From NCBI GenBank assembly GCA_001931905.2, contig MSJI02000845.1:61661-103979 (forward strand): a stretch of DNA of 42,319 nucleotides, read 5' to 3'. The notes under the pieces are model-generated. The model was not told the origin of the DNA and ran no database searches. It worked only from the letters and a program-made list of their open reading frames with translations. This DNA comes from Cladosporium sp. IMV 00045 (lineage: Eukaryota > Ascomycota > Dothideomycetes > Cladosporiales > Cladosporiaceae). Positions within the stretch are counted from its first letter, which is position 1. Every line of letters starts with the position of its first letter. Of this stretch, positions 30,974 to 42,057 are shown piece after piece. The translations under genes and the position numbers were made by a program.

Positions 30974-31847
30974 GGTGGGAGGTGGTGTAGTGAGGTGCAG
31001 GGAGCTGCGGAGGGAGTTGTGGCGAGTATACAGGCCCCAGCAGCGCGAGCAGTCTGTCTGCTAGACTGGTGGTAGGGCTTGACGCGTGCAGACCGGTGAT
31101 GGAGGCCTAGTCGTGTTTCATGCAGCGACGGCGGGGACGAGCTGTTGTGGTGAAGAAGACAGAGCGGGCGGGTGGCGTGGAGGGGTGGTGGGATGTAGTG
31201 GCGGTGGTGCGAAGAGAGAGGTTGGTGGGATGTTTTGGTGGTGGTGGTGGGTGGTGGTGAGTGAAAGTGTCTTTGGGAGTTGGTGGGGTGGGCGAGTTTG
31301 GCGGTAAAGGTTCGATGTGCGGAACGGAGCGTTGGTGGGTGTGGAGATTGCTGCTGTCTGCTGCTTCTGTCTGCTGTCTTCTGTCGCCGTCTTCCTGGGG
31401 TGATTAATCAGAGCGGGCGCCGGACGTCATTCACCGGAGTTTGGTGAAGAGACTCGAATTTACACAGCATTAATCAAATATAAGCAAAACTTATTTCAAG
31501 GGTTGATGTACTGTATCTGAGCTTGCAAGTCCCTGTGGCTCTCTCTCTGCATGTGGCAGAGGATCAACATCATCTCAGAGCCTGCCCTTGCCTGACTTTA
31601 CCTCACTTTACTTAATAAACAGTGGGCCTCACTGCAGAGAAGTCACTTTCTGCGCGCAGCCAAATCACCCCGCCATCTGACGTTTGTTTCATTTAACAAC
31701 TTGGCTTGCTGGCTTGCTGGCTTGCTGAGTGGCGGAAACACCCTTTCTTCGGCCGGCTCCTGTCAAAGGCAGCAAGTCAAAACATTCTATATAACAAACT
31801 CCAACCTTCTTTCCCAACACACTCGTGTCACTGGGAAATATCAAAAA
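30974..31847. promoter_or_regulatory. Divergent promoter region of crm1 and ypi1
   Basis: The 874 bp between the two start codons hold both promoters. A GGT-rich run (31198-31265) lies on the crm1 side, three direct GGCTTGCT units (31703-31726) on the ypi1 side, and a TATATAA (31789-31795) about 53 bp before the ypi1 start. The TATA-like word is a candidate element. Confidence 0.55.
31703..31726. repeat. Three tandem GGCTTGCT units
   Basis: An 8-bp unit is repeated exactly three times about 120 bp upstream of the ypi1 start. It may be a small promoter repeat or slippage product. Confidence 0.85.
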
Positions 31848-32339
31848 ATGTCACCAAATCCAGACACCCGCCTACGGGGCTCCGGCACCGCAACACCCAC
31901 AGCCACCCACGGCAGCCAGACCATCCTGCAAACCAACGCCGGGCCCAGCACGCCCAGCGGCACCCTCCGCCTGCGCGCGCAACCCGAGGAGCGCAGACGC
32001 ATCCAATGGGCGGAAGACGTCGTGGACAACGAGGGCATGGGCAAGAAGAGCAGCAAAGTGTGCTGCATCTACCACAAGCCGCACGAGCCTGGTGATTCGG
32101 ACTCGAGCGATTCCAGCTCTTCCAGCGATAGCGACAGCGATGACGAGCCGGATTTGAGCAGAGCGCAGAAAGCGGGTGAGGGCGGGCGCCAGGGGAGGCG
32201 GCATGGTCACGACCATGATCACGACCATGGCGAGGGAGACTGTGATGGCGGAAAGGGCAAGGGGAAGGAGAGGAAGCCGAGTCCGAACGCTTATGAGCGG
32301 CAGCCGAAGTATAAGAACAAGAGCAAGAAAGAAGGTTGA
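31848..32339 (+). CDS. ypi1: Type 1 phosphatase regulator Ypi1 (inhibitor-3 family)
   Basis: This 163-residue protein is Ypi1/PPP1R11, a nuclear regulator of protein phosphatase 1 (Glc7). The family core is [20 protein letters not shown] (51-70) followed by VCCIYHKP (71-78); RIQW is the RVxF-type docking site for PP1. After it come an acidic Ser/Asp run (83-100) and a His/Asp-rich stretch (119-127) not in all relatives, then [12 protein letters not shown] near the C-terminus, also typical of the family. I chose the ATG at 31848 because the 49 residues upstream in the same frame are not like the family and include the GGCTTGCT repeat. A TATATAA word lies 53 bp before it. No intron is needed. 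Confidence 0.92.
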   Translation: MSPNPDTRLRGSGTATPTATHGSQTILQTNAGPSTPSGTLRLRAQPEERRRIQWAEDVVDNEGMGKKSSKVCCIYHKPHEPGDSDSSDSSSSSDSDSDDEPDLSRAQKAGEGGRQGRRHGHDHDHDHGEGDCDGGKGKGKERKPSPNAYERQPKYKNKSKKEG

Positions 32340-32960
32340 GGTGCTGCGAGTCGGACGGAGGAATACCAGGAAGATCAGAATCATATTGCTATGCGCCCAG
32401 CGCACGCATTGTTATCATGCCATGGCCAGGAGCGGATGAGGCTTGCCACGGCCTTCATCGCTTTGCCTCACAGGGCCGCCATATCCCGCCACGGAGAAGA
32501 TACAGCAGCGCTGTGTCGGATTTTGAGGTGCTATTGTTTTCGGCAGATGAATGGACAGGAAAGAAGAGGATCGGAATGACTTATTGTATGGGCATTGAAG
32601 GATAGGCATGTCATTGGAGCGGAGGTTATGACCGCAAACGTATCAAAATACATCTCAGAGATACATTCTGAATTTGGAAGTACTTGATTCAAGATACGTC
32701 TCAAGCTCGTGCATCACATACTTCACTGCCCACACCGAGTCAGAGGCGTGTATTCGATACTACTCTGGAAGAAGAGCCCATCGAATTAAACACAACTGCA
32801 GTACACATTCCGTGTTATTAAGAAGCAAAGGGTCTCCCGCCAAAATCCCTCTTTGTAACCGCTGACGCAGCAGCGAACCTACAGCGATGGGACGTACATA
32901 TGTAAGCATAAGCCTTTAGTCAACAACGCTGACTTCCACCATATTACAATCGAAAACACG
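32340..32960. other. Intergenic between ypi1 and the aquaporin
   Basis: 3' side of ypi1 and promoter of the aquaporin gene. No frame that looks like protein and no RNA or repeat seen. Confidence 0.5.
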
Positions 32961-34219
32961 ATGAACAGCAAACATGACAACGAGCAAAGCAACAATATCC
33001 AACACCAAACAACCATGCCATCCCCAACCAACCACACCGACGACCCAGCCGCCTTCGCCAGACCTCACCGGCAAACACCCGTCTCCGAACTACCCTTTGC
33101 AGGCCGCATCGGCGGTAATCAAGAATTTACCGTATCGGAAGACAGCGAGAAAGGACGAGAAATTCTGAAAAGCCAACCCGATGCCGTACGTAGCCTCGCA
33201 ACACACAAACCACCCACCTCCTTTCCCCTCTCCACCCCAAACCCAAACCCCACCAAAACTAACCCACCACCAGGCCCCAATCTCCACCCTCGCCGCCTCC
33301 CTACACCCGCGCGGCTTCCTAGTCTACGCCAATTACCGCATGGCCGTGGTCGAGGGGTTCGCAACGTGCCTCCTCGTCTTCGCTTCCGGCGCCGGCGCAT
33401 CCGGTCTGACCAGTCTGAACGCCTCGCCAATGGCAACGAGCCTCTACGCCGCGCTGCTAAATTTCGTGAGTTTGTCGCTGTTTGTCTACGCTGCTGCGCC
33501 CGCTTCGGGAGGCCATTTGAACCCGAGTGTCACGATGGCGACGTTCTTTGCGGGACTGAGCACGTTGCCGAGAACTGTGATTTATGTGGTTGCGCAGTGT
33601 GCGGGCGCAGTGGTGGGGGCGTTTTGGTTGAGGTTGGGCTGGGGGAGGGGTTTTTTCCTAGGGTAGGTTTTTTTCTTTTCCTTTGTCGATTGGAAGATCG
33701 GGAAGATTGTCAGGTTGATATATGTCCTCAGGGCGCAATACCGGGCTGCACGGTCGACCCGGCTCAAGTCTCACCAGGTCAGCTTTTTGCCTTGGAATAT
33801 CTTTTCGCGCTGGCGCTCATTTTCCTCGCGTTTGGCGTTGGCCTCGATCCTCGCCAGGGAAAAGTGTTCGGTCCGGCGTTGAGTCCTATTCTTGTAGGTG
33901 CGACTCTGGCGTTTGCAACGCTCGCCTCATCAACGGCAAAACCTGGATACACTGGAGTCTGTAAGTCATCAAGTGGCCCCTAAAGAAGAGCCAACGACAA
34001 TTCTAACGCCTCTTCCCAGCATTCAACCCCGCGCGTTGCCTGGGCTTGATGGTCGCCAAAGGCGAGATGCAGTACCATTACGTACACTGGCTGGCTCCCC
34101 TGTCAGCTTCGATGGTGAACGGCTTGCTGTACTATTTCGCACCACCGTACGTGCGGGACAGGCCGCTTAGAGAAGTGAACATAGGGCTCAGAAGAAGAGC
34201 CTCAGGAGGTTCCGCGTGA
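32961..34219 (+). CDS. Aquaporin, X-intrinsic-protein type, one apparent frame break
   Basis: Exons 32961-33185, 33274-33662, 33732-33960 and 34020-34219 (introns 88, 69 and 59 bp, all GT-AG) encode about 347 residues, a six-helix MIP channel for water or small solutes. The first pore motif is GGHLNPSVTM, so NPS instead of NPA; the second is SFNPARC, with the Cys typical of X-intrinsic proteins. ALEYLFALALIFLAFGVGLDPRQ and GPALSPILVG are clear helices. The end of exon 2 must move by one base, around the G run 33632-33645: FWLRLG runs in one frame and GEGFFPR in the next, joining GAIPGCTVDP after the intron. One missing G would repair it, so sequencing error is possible. A Met at 33015 is an alternative start. 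Confidence 0.78.
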
Positions 34220-35174
34220 GCATTGGACGGGAGACGAGAACGCCTCGAACGCCTCAGACGTCTTTGTCAACGATTTTCCGTTTGCATGTGCGGCTGTTGT
34301 CGGTATATCGCTAGCGTACATGGGGTGTCGAGATATCAGCAATCTAGCATTTGGTGCTTGGCTATCACTGGCCGGGCAGCTCTTTGAAGTGCCCGCCTTT
34401 CATTGATTCGCCGTAGACAGGACTGCAGGTTTTTGCCGAGATCAGCATCAATTCCAAGGCTCTTGTGACGCCACGCTAAGGGTCAAGGACCAGCTGTGAG
34501 AGATAAGGCCGCGACTCTGGTGCTCTGTTGATAGGCGGTTGACTGCAGGCTTGGCTATTGGAATGGTTGAGTAACACCAATATAGTTGCAGAGTGTTACC
34601 GTGGCTTTTCTCTTGATATACTTTGGTAGCCAGCCCTACTGCGATTATTGACTTCTTGTCTATACAGAGGCAAGATAGGGAAGAAGGTTAGCGTTTCTGA
34701 GAGCGGCCCACTTCTCGCCTAGTTCGTGGGGAAAGACATCTGGGGACGAAACCTTATCACCTTGCCCTTCCATGCCGCTTATCACAAAACCCTCCTGGGA
34801 CTTCATTCGTTCCCTGCCCGCCCAGTAAGGCCTGCCCAGCAAACGCCCAGCACCAGCTCTACGCGACCAGCACACGTGACGAGTCTTCTGTTACATTGCT
34901 GGTGCTTGGAAGCGTCTATCGCGTCTTGGACGGGTCAAGAGGCTACTCCTCTCGGCACTCACGCGAGATGGCTGCTCGAGATGCTGGATACAGACGAATT
35001 CGCCTGTTTCCACGGGCCCGGACTGGTTCTCTGGGCTAGTCGCGGTCCAAGGCCAACATTGACGGGAATCCTTCGATGTGAGGACCATGCATTTATGGCC
35101 CGCGTGTTTCGCCTCGGTGCTTTTATTTTGCAGTAGTCTTTCTGATCTCCACTTCTGAGTGATCCACGGCTACA
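34220..35174. other. Intergenic upstream of the transporter gene
   Basis: No convincing gene. A 136-codon open frame (34726-35136) lies in the putative 5' region of the transporter but has no recognisable protein character. A TTTATTTTGCAG stretch at about 35122-35134 looks like a 3' splice site, so a leader intron is possible. Confidence 0.45.
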
Positions 35175-37324
35175 ATGGCGATCAAGAGTATTCTGAAGAC
35201 CGTCTTCAGTTCGAAGGCGAAGACGGCTGACGATGGGCGTGATCAATGGCCCTCTCGTGTCTCTTTCATTCTGGCTGCAATGGGAGGATGTGTTGGTCTT
35301 GGTAACATTCTACGATACGTAAGGGAAACCCTTTGATTTCCAAGGTTAGCAGACAGATGTCGTTACTGACTTCAATTCAGCCCTCGCAAGTGTACAACAA
35401 CTTCGGCCTTCAATGGTTCATCCCATACTTCATCGCCTTCTTCTTCCTCGGAATCCCCGGCCTGACTTTGGAAATTGCTCTCGGCCAGGCATACCGCGGT
35501 GGCCCGGTCGTTGCTCTCGACCATGCACAGAAGAGACTGAAAGGTGTTGGATTCAGCTTGGTCTACAATGGTTACATGATTGTCATCTACTATGTCCCCA
35601 TCTTGGCCTGGGTCATGACCTATTTCCGCCATTCCTTCAAGTCCCCTCTGCCATGGGAGGGTAACAGCGAAGATTTCTACATGGGCGAGGTGATTCGCAA
35701 TGGAGAGCGTACTGCGGGTGAAATCTCCGGTGGTACTGTTCAGAGCTACACCTCTTACGCCAGCGCCGGCATGGTCCCCGAGACCGTCGGATGGTGCGCG
35801 TTCACTTGGTTCCTCGTCTGGCTGTGCATCTGGCGTGGAATCGGCCAAACTGGCAGAGTCGTGTACTTCACCATGGGATTCCCAATCCTCATGGTCATCG
35901 TTCTCGTCGGCCGCGGTGTCTCGCTGCCCAACGCTACCGAGGGTATCCGCTACGCTTGGGCTACCTGGCGTTCTGAAGCACTCGCCGACGGCCAAATCTG
36001 GCAAGACGCCTGTGGTCAGATTTTCTTCAGCATTGGACTGGGCATGGGGTACTTCACCAACTATGCCTCGTACAACAATCAGTTTCAGAACGCCGTGCAA
36101 GATGCGCTCATTATCTGCTTCTCTAACTCTCTCATCGAGATCCTGTGCGGTCTCGCTGTCTTCGGAGTTATTGGTTTCATGGGCATGGACCCTTCCGCAG
36201 CAGAGTCACGCATCGGCAGCTTCGACATTGCTTTCCTCACCCTCCCTCAGGGCACCGCGCAAATGCCCGGCGCCCAGTTCTGGAGTGCAATCTTCTTCCT
36301 CATCCTCATGGTCCTGGGTGTCAGCTCCGCCTTTGCGCTCCTCGACACCACGATCTCCATGATCTGCGACAGCCAGTTTGGCAGGAGATGGAATCGCTCC
36401 ATCGTTGTCACCGTCTCGGTCTTAATCTCTTTCCTGATCTCATTGATCTTCTGCACAGAATTCGGCTACTACCTCCTGGACGGATTTGACACTTGGCTCA
36501 ACAACTTCTCCCTCGTCTGGGTCGTCATGTGCGAGTTCATGGGCGCCACCATGATCTACCGCTACAAGGACGTCGTCGGCCTCCTTGGCTGGAAGGCTTA
36601 TGGCGTCTGGACTGCTTCGTACCTGCTGTCTCTGATCCTTGGTGTCGCCATCGGTCACTCCGTCCATCCGGGTGCTGGAGCTGGTGTTGGATTTGGCATT
36701 TTCTTCGTCGGCCTTGCTGTAGCCGTGTTTCTCGCGCACACTCCGCGTTTCACCGGCGTGTCACCTCCCAAGTTCTGGACGCGAAGCTCTCTGCTAGAGA
36801 AGGTTTACTACCTCATGTTCTACCAGGTAAATTTCCTCGCACCTGTCGAAAGCCCAAAATCAGAAATCAATATGAGTAAACAAAGAGCACACACTAATCA
36901 TCAACCACAGGGCTGCCAACTCTCCCTCGACCTCAACATAATCGTCGCCACCGGCAAAAACTGGCGTATCCCCATCTTCTGGGGCCCCTTGCTGCGCTAC
37001 ATCTCCTGCCCTATCCTGGCCATCATCATGAGCTTCGCCTACCCGACCTTCAACGCCGTGCGTCACGACCCGCTGTCCATCATCGGATTCGTCGTCGCCA
37101 ACATGACCATGCTCTTCATCGCGGTTGGGTTTTTCTTGCCCAAGTTCTTCGAGCCGTTTGTTCCCGTCGAGAAGAGGGGTGAGGGACACATTGATTTCTC
37201 GCCAAATGTGCCGATCGCGGTTGTGGATATTAGTCAGGGGAGGGTTGTGGAGGAGGCGGTGGTGCGTGGGAGGGGGAGTAAGAGTCATGGGGATGTTGGG
37301 TTTGATAGAGTTGAGCCGAAATAG
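35175..37324 (+). CDS. Neurotransmitter:sodium symporter (NSS/SNF) family transporter
   Basis: Exons 35175-35318, 35381-36826 and 36911-37324 (introns 62 and 84 bp, GTAAGG and GTAAAT to CAG) give 667 residues with about 12 membrane helices. The unwound first helix reads GCVGLGNILRYPSQ (from about 39), the NSS sodium/substrate motif in its fungal form, with Leu where animal transporters have Trp. Other typical segments are FIPYFIAFFFLGIPGLTLEIA (helix 2), GQIFFSIGLGMGYFTNYASY (helix 6) and LILMVLGVSSAFALLDTTIS (helix 8). It should import an amino acid or related solute with Na+ at the plasma membrane; the substrate is not known. The first exon is needed to supply GNILRY. Confidence 0.93.
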
Positions 37325-37914
37325 GGAGCGGTCTCTTTTTTGCCAGCGGCGATTTCCGCAGGCTTTGGTTTGCAGAAGTGTTGTGGGTGCAAGGCATGTT
37401 ACCGTATACCCTCCTGTTGCTCAGACTTCAAGCGTCCCTACTCAACTTATTCACCCACACTCAGTATGTTGGACACAATCGATTGGAGTATCAAATTGCA
37501 CCTCTGATGAGGATCTGAACGTCAACAATTCAACTCGATGGCGCAATGAATGTGGGTGGCGCCGTTCGGATAGCTCACACATCATTGAACCAGTCTTGTG
37601 AAAACCGTAGGATGAAATTGTCAACGATGTCACATTGTCTTGACCCTAACACCAACATTTCAGGTTTAAGCAATATCTCTCAGGTCATCAGTTCATGAAC
37701 ACGTAAGTTCGGCCGTTAAAATCACTCTGAACGATCTACTCGATCGGGATCTGCAGACCAGAAAGTCGCTGTGGACTTGGCCCACTCAGCTCCAACGTTC
37801 TGCAAATATTCCAATTGGCATAAGATTTGTCATGGCATCCGTAACTCCCGGTCCTTCCGCCTCTGTCGTCGATCAACCATTCTGGGCTTCAATGTCTGAA
37901 TTGCGAGGGGCGTC
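37325..37914. other. Convergent intergenic stretch
   Basis: The transporter and the DUF6590-ankyrin gene end here facing each other. No protein, RNA or repeat seen. Confidence 0.5.
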
Positions 37915-40293
37915 CTACTGAGATGTTGAGCATGCGTTACATTCACTAAACGCAAAACGAAGATGGCTGACCTCATTGCCAGGTTCCTCAAACTTCTCCA
38001 GCAGGCTATTCTTCGCCTGGCCATCCGCCGCGGATTGTCTCTCGTCGTCCCACGACTGCGCGGAATACCTCTGTCTCAACCTCAAGCCTGTGTGGAAAGC
38101 ATCGCTGAGGAGCAAGCCCGCACAGAGAGCGCTGGGTACGATTGTCAGAGCGCTGTACGCCATGCTGTAGCCCGCAAGTAAGCCAACGGCTATACTAGTG
38201 ATGAGCGAGATGCCAATGATGATGTGCTGAGCCCTGTCGTTGGCGTTGAGCCGGTGGTAGGATGCCATCAACGATGTTGCTGCCATGGATGATAGAAGGA
38301 GTAGAAGGGGATCCGGGTAGGTTAGCCAGGCAGGTTCGAGGAAGGGGAGGTTCTGGCTTGAGTTAGCTGTGGTGTTGAACGAGAGTGGAGATGCTCGAGG
38401 CCTTACTACTAGCCCCCGAAGATCCAGCCCGTTGAACGTGTTCAAGGGTGGTCCATGAGATGTACCGTAATTATTCAATACTCGAAGGCACGGCAGCATC
38501 ATCGCGAGGATGGCGGCTTTGGTCAATTTGCGTGTGTGGCCTTGGGTCCATCGCATGTAGTACATGGATGGCACATCATCCTCTCCTTCGTCTGGAGAAT
38601 CGCAGAAAAGCAGCATTTGGACGACTTTGTCGTGTCCTCCCGCCGCTGCCATGTGCAAAGGCGTTTTGCCATAGGACTCAGGCGTGTTGGTATGGGTCTC
38701 GCCTGGGGGTTTGTATTCGGTCCCGGCTTCAAGGAAAAGCTTGACCACTTCTTCGAAGTGCCCAGCTTCCGCTGCGGTGATGAGTGGCGATACGCCTTCG
38801 CCACTAGCTTCCTTCATTGGAACACTTGCTAGCAGAAGAAATTGGGCCTCCGCTTCAAGTCTGGATTGATTGTCGATCTCAACCCCGTGGCATTGGTCGA
38901 TGTTCCGATCATGCAAGAAGGCGCATGCTTTGACCGAATCGGGATGGCTCACCATGAGATGTTTCACCCGCCGCCTTCTGCCAAATTCATCTTCGTCGTC
39001 ATCATCATTGATGATTTTGTGTGTCCAGCCCAAGTTCGTCGTCAGGGACGTGCTGGCGTCTTTTTTCTGGAACTCATCTCCAGGATGGTGCATCTGTATG
39101 GGGCGAGGCTTCAAACATCCAGCCGACTCCCCATAGTGCACCAAGCCAGGGACAGACAGGCGAGCGAAGGTACCCAAGTCATTACACCATTTGCGCTGAT
39201 GGTTTGCCAGGGTTTTGAGCTCCATTCTTGTAATTGAAGATTCTGGACCGAATTCCACCTGCGCTGGCCGCATTTCTCTCTTCAGATTCGACATCCCATC
39301 ATCTGGTATTTCTGTAGACGGCGTCGCGGTGCCTGTGTATACGATGCCATGCTCGGATTTCATGGACCTTCGTCCGCCGTGCGTGTTGATCGCAAGAGCA
39401 TGGCAGGACTTATCATTGTCCCAGACCACGATGAGTCTGCGGACCTTCGAAAAGACCTTTTTATCGAAATGAGCAGAGTAGACGTCTACCCTGCCAAAGG
39501 CTGAGTACGAGGCACTCTTCAGACTGTCGTTATTCTGTTGTCCATCACCCCTTGGAGGCTCAGACCAAACTGTCAAGAACTCCTTCCCAAGTTGGAAGTA
39601 TTTGCCAGAGCGAAGCTTATATTCGGCATCTAGGGATGATCTTGAAGCAGCATATCCAGTGCCGAGATCGCGTAGCTGCGAAGCCCGTTTTTCTCCTCTT
39701 TCCTCTGGCGAAATATCAAGCTTGAGAGGCTCCATCTTGGTAGCAAGCGGTACACTGGCTGTTTCGAGTGCAAGAACAGGCAATTCGTGAGAGCGGAAGA
39801 CACAGCTTTCATCCCTTTTCATTGTCTTTTCGTGTTGCTGAATGTAGGCGTCATTGCCACCGTGATTTGAGCTGTATTGCCGTGATATAGATCCTGGCGC
39901 TTGGTCCGTAGGATAGCGTATTGTATGTGTCATCCCAGAGTCGTTCAAAGAAAAGTCGTTGTTGGTCTGGTAGGGTTGATGAATCTCAAGCAACTGAAGA
40001 CCCAAAGTGTCTAGCGGCTCACGTATGCCTGTCCAGACGGAATTACATGAGCTTGAAATCATACAGTACTTCATGCAGATTGAGGCAAGCTGTGGTACGG
40101 TCAGGCTGAAACGGCTGATTGGGGCTGGAGGTGGCGCAATGCATATATGTACCAGTACCCAGCACTGCTGCCCGAGCTTTGCCTTGTTTTCGAGCCTGTG
40201 ATCACGACAGATGTTCGCTGACCTTTCTGCTGGTCCTATCAGAGTACGATGTCGTGTGGGTTGTGCCAAAGGGTGGTGTAGCGGCGAGGCCAT
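37915..40293 (-). CDS. DUF6590-ankyrin-membrane protein
   Basis: The 792-residue frame contains a DUF6590 domain (about 231-390: GKYFQLGKEFLTVWSEP, SKVRRLIVVWDNDKSCHALAINTHGG, HGIVYTG), a charged linker with DDDDEDEFGRRRR (430-442), ankyrin repeats (about 499-565: GVSPLITAAEAGHFEEVVKLFL and GKTPLHMAAAGGHDKVVQMLL), and two or three membrane helices near the end (about 658-680 and 690-733). DUF6590 is a fungal domain of unknown function. A frame this long without stops across all parts supports a single gene. The N-terminal 160 residues are unlike the rest, and a GTGAGC to CAG pair near 40025 could be an intron, so the true start may lie later (for example MKRDESC near residue 158). The gene is divergent from the next, 270 bp away. 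Confidence 0.75.
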   Translation of the reverse strand: MASPLHHPLAQPTRHRTLIGPAERSANICRDHRLENKAKLGQQCWVLVHICIAPPPAPISRFSLTVPQLASICMKYCMISSSCNSVWTGIREPLDTLGLQLLEIHQPYQTNNDFSLNDSGMTHTIRYPTDQAPGSISRQYSSNHGGNDAYIQQHEKTMKRDESCVFRSHELPVLALETASVPLATKMEPLKLDISPEERGEKRASQLRDLGTGYAASRSSLDAEYKLRSGKYFQLGKEFLTVWSEPPRGDGQQNNDSLKSASYSAFGRVDVYSAHFDKKVFSKVRRLIVVWDNDKSCHALAINTHGGRRSMKSEHGIVYTGTATPSTEIPDDGMSNLKREMRPAQVEFGPESSITRMELKTLANHQRKWCNDLGTFARLSVPGLVHYGESAGCLKPRPIQMHHPGDEFQKKDASTSLTTNLGWTHKIINDDDDEDEFGRRRRVKHLMVSHPDSVKACAFLHDRNIDQCHGVEIDNQSRLEAEAQFLLLASVPMKEASGEGVSPLITAAEAGHFEEVVKLFLEAGTEYKPPGETHTNTPESYGKTPLHMAAAGGHDKVVQMLLFCDSPDEGEDDVPSMYYMRWTQGHTRKLTKAAILAMMLPCLRVLNNYGTSHGPPLNTFNGLDLRGLVVRPRASPLSFNTTANSSQNLPFLEPAWLTYPDPLLLLLSSMAATSLMASYHRLNANDRAQHIIIGISLITSIAVGLLAGYSMAYSALTIVPSALCAGLLLSDAFHTGLRLRQRYSAQSWDDERQSAADGQAKNSLLEKFEEPGNEVSHLRFAFSECNACSTSQ

Positions 40294-40563
40294 GGATTCG
40301 ATCAGACTGAAGCTTTGAACTTCTCAATAACGCCTCTTGATAGCTTCGCCATAATCGAGCTGCATATGTTTGACTTGGCATTGCGGAACCAGAAAGCCTC
40401 ATCGCGTGGCTGGGAAAAGTGTTGAAATGCGCGAGAGTCAAGGCGCCTGTGTTTGAGTGGCAGAGACACTTCTGCAACTAAGGCGAAGAACTGCTACCCC
40501 TTCACAATCTTCCCGTGCCTTCGCATCGAGCAGTCAAGTTGGTATCGCTGTGGCATCGAAGAC
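40294..40563. promoter_or_regulatory. Divergent promoter of the two membrane-protein genes
   Basis: The 270 bp between the assumed start codons hold both promoters. A TATA-like element is not evident. If the DUF6590 protein starts later than 40293, the shared region is longer. Confidence 0.4.
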
Positions 40564-42057
40564 ATGGCGACCGACTTTATGAATTACTTGCATACATTGT
40601 GGTGGAGAGCAATGTGCAAAATCCTAAGTAAGAAGAAGCGACGAAGCATGTCTTGAGCTCCAAAGCTGACGCTGGCAGACACACTTGCAGGCATTTTGAT
40701 GTCGCCAGCATCCGAAAACGCCATCTTCTTAGGGGAATACAGCGACGCCGATGAAGATCTTATTGCCCTGCGAGAACGCATCCGCATCTTCACGGAATGG
40801 TACGGGAGCCACTGTTCGACAGAAGGGTTCGAAAGGCCGAGCGGATTTATGCCATGCGATGAACAGCAACATTCGGACCCTCGCGACGTGGGCCAATGTT
40901 CTGGTCCTGTGTCCGGGGAGCCATGTTCGGATATCTGCTCAAAGCAAACTAGCACTGAACCGGGAAGCATGCTTATCGACTCGAACATCCCTTACGAAAT
41001 GAACAACCCACTCTACCAAGCTTCAATCCATGACAATTACATGCTTCTGAACGAGACCATCATACGGCAATATTGGGAGAGTGCGTCATACCAACATCTC
41101 GGCCATGGCCTACACCAAATTCCGCGTACACGCGCCAAAGGGCGGCGGCCGTATACTGTGTCTCGATCACGCCTTTCCACTAGCTTTCGAAAGCGGGCTG
41201 ATATGAGACCAGAATACAAGCAACACATCTCGAACTTGGTTGCATTGTTTGGGCTTCATGAGTTGATTCCCGGGACAAGGCATCTTTCGAGCCGGTTAAG
41301 ATCATCTGCGAGCCATACTAAGTTCATATCATTGTGTTCCTGCTTGAGCCTTTTGCCATGCGTCGGAGCCGCTCCCGTGAGCAAAGGTCACGCAGAGGAC
41401 ATACAAGCGCGGGTTGACGACTGGTGGCAGATTCTGCTGCTGATTGCCCCATACGTGATCATTGTGGCTGGCACCGGCCGTGCAATGTGGATACTTCGCT
41501 GGCCGTCGCGAGAATTCGGGGATCCGGTGTACTCGGGCGCTTTTGCTTTTGCCTCAGCTTTCACCTGGTGGGCTGTCAGATCCATGGAAGCTGAAGGCCA
41601 CGCCAGAACAGGACCAGTGATCCTGACGGCATTCCTAGCTTGCTGGGCGATTTTCATGGCCGAATCCCGTCGGCCAATACGCGAGAAATCACAGTATCTC
41701 CTGACCAGCGTATTCAGCGGGTGTATGGTGAGCCTGTTGATCACTGCCATGGTTTTCATTCCGGCATTTGAGGCGACGAAGAAGGGGAAGAACGCCATGG
41801 CCGAGTATATGGAGCAGACGTGCAATGTTGGCCCAATCTGGCTGATGATTTGCTCATTTGCCACCTACGTCTGGCAGAGGTATCGGGAGAATCCGCCTGC
41901 CTCCCAGATATCAGATCCGGAAGAAGCGTCAATGCAAGATGGGGAGGTCATCAGCACATCCGCACTTGAAAGGAACGCGGCTCAAAATCTGAACGGCGAA
42001 GAGGTGCACCAGCGTGGCGCTCGGAGTGCTGGCGAGGAACCGGAACAGCCAGCATGA
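40564..42057 (+). CDS. Multipass membrane protein of unknown function
   Basis: Exons 40564-40627 and 40691-42057 (63-bp intron, GTAAGA to CAG) give 476 residues; the join reads WWRAMCKILSILMSPASENA. The N-terminal half is soluble, with EYSDADEDLIALRERIR and a run of Cys-containing residues; the C-terminal half has five or six membrane helices (about 232-250, 266-285, 299-318, 329-345, 356-382, 401-417), followed by a polar tail. I do not recognise the family. The ATG at 40699 is an alternative start if the small first exon is not used. Its divergent partner also ends in membrane helices, which hints at a joint role, but that is inference. Confidence 0.72.

Noticed and set aside
34726..35136. 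136-codon forward frame before the transporter
   Set aside because: No domain or family feature; it lies in the putative leader or promoter of the transporter gene.
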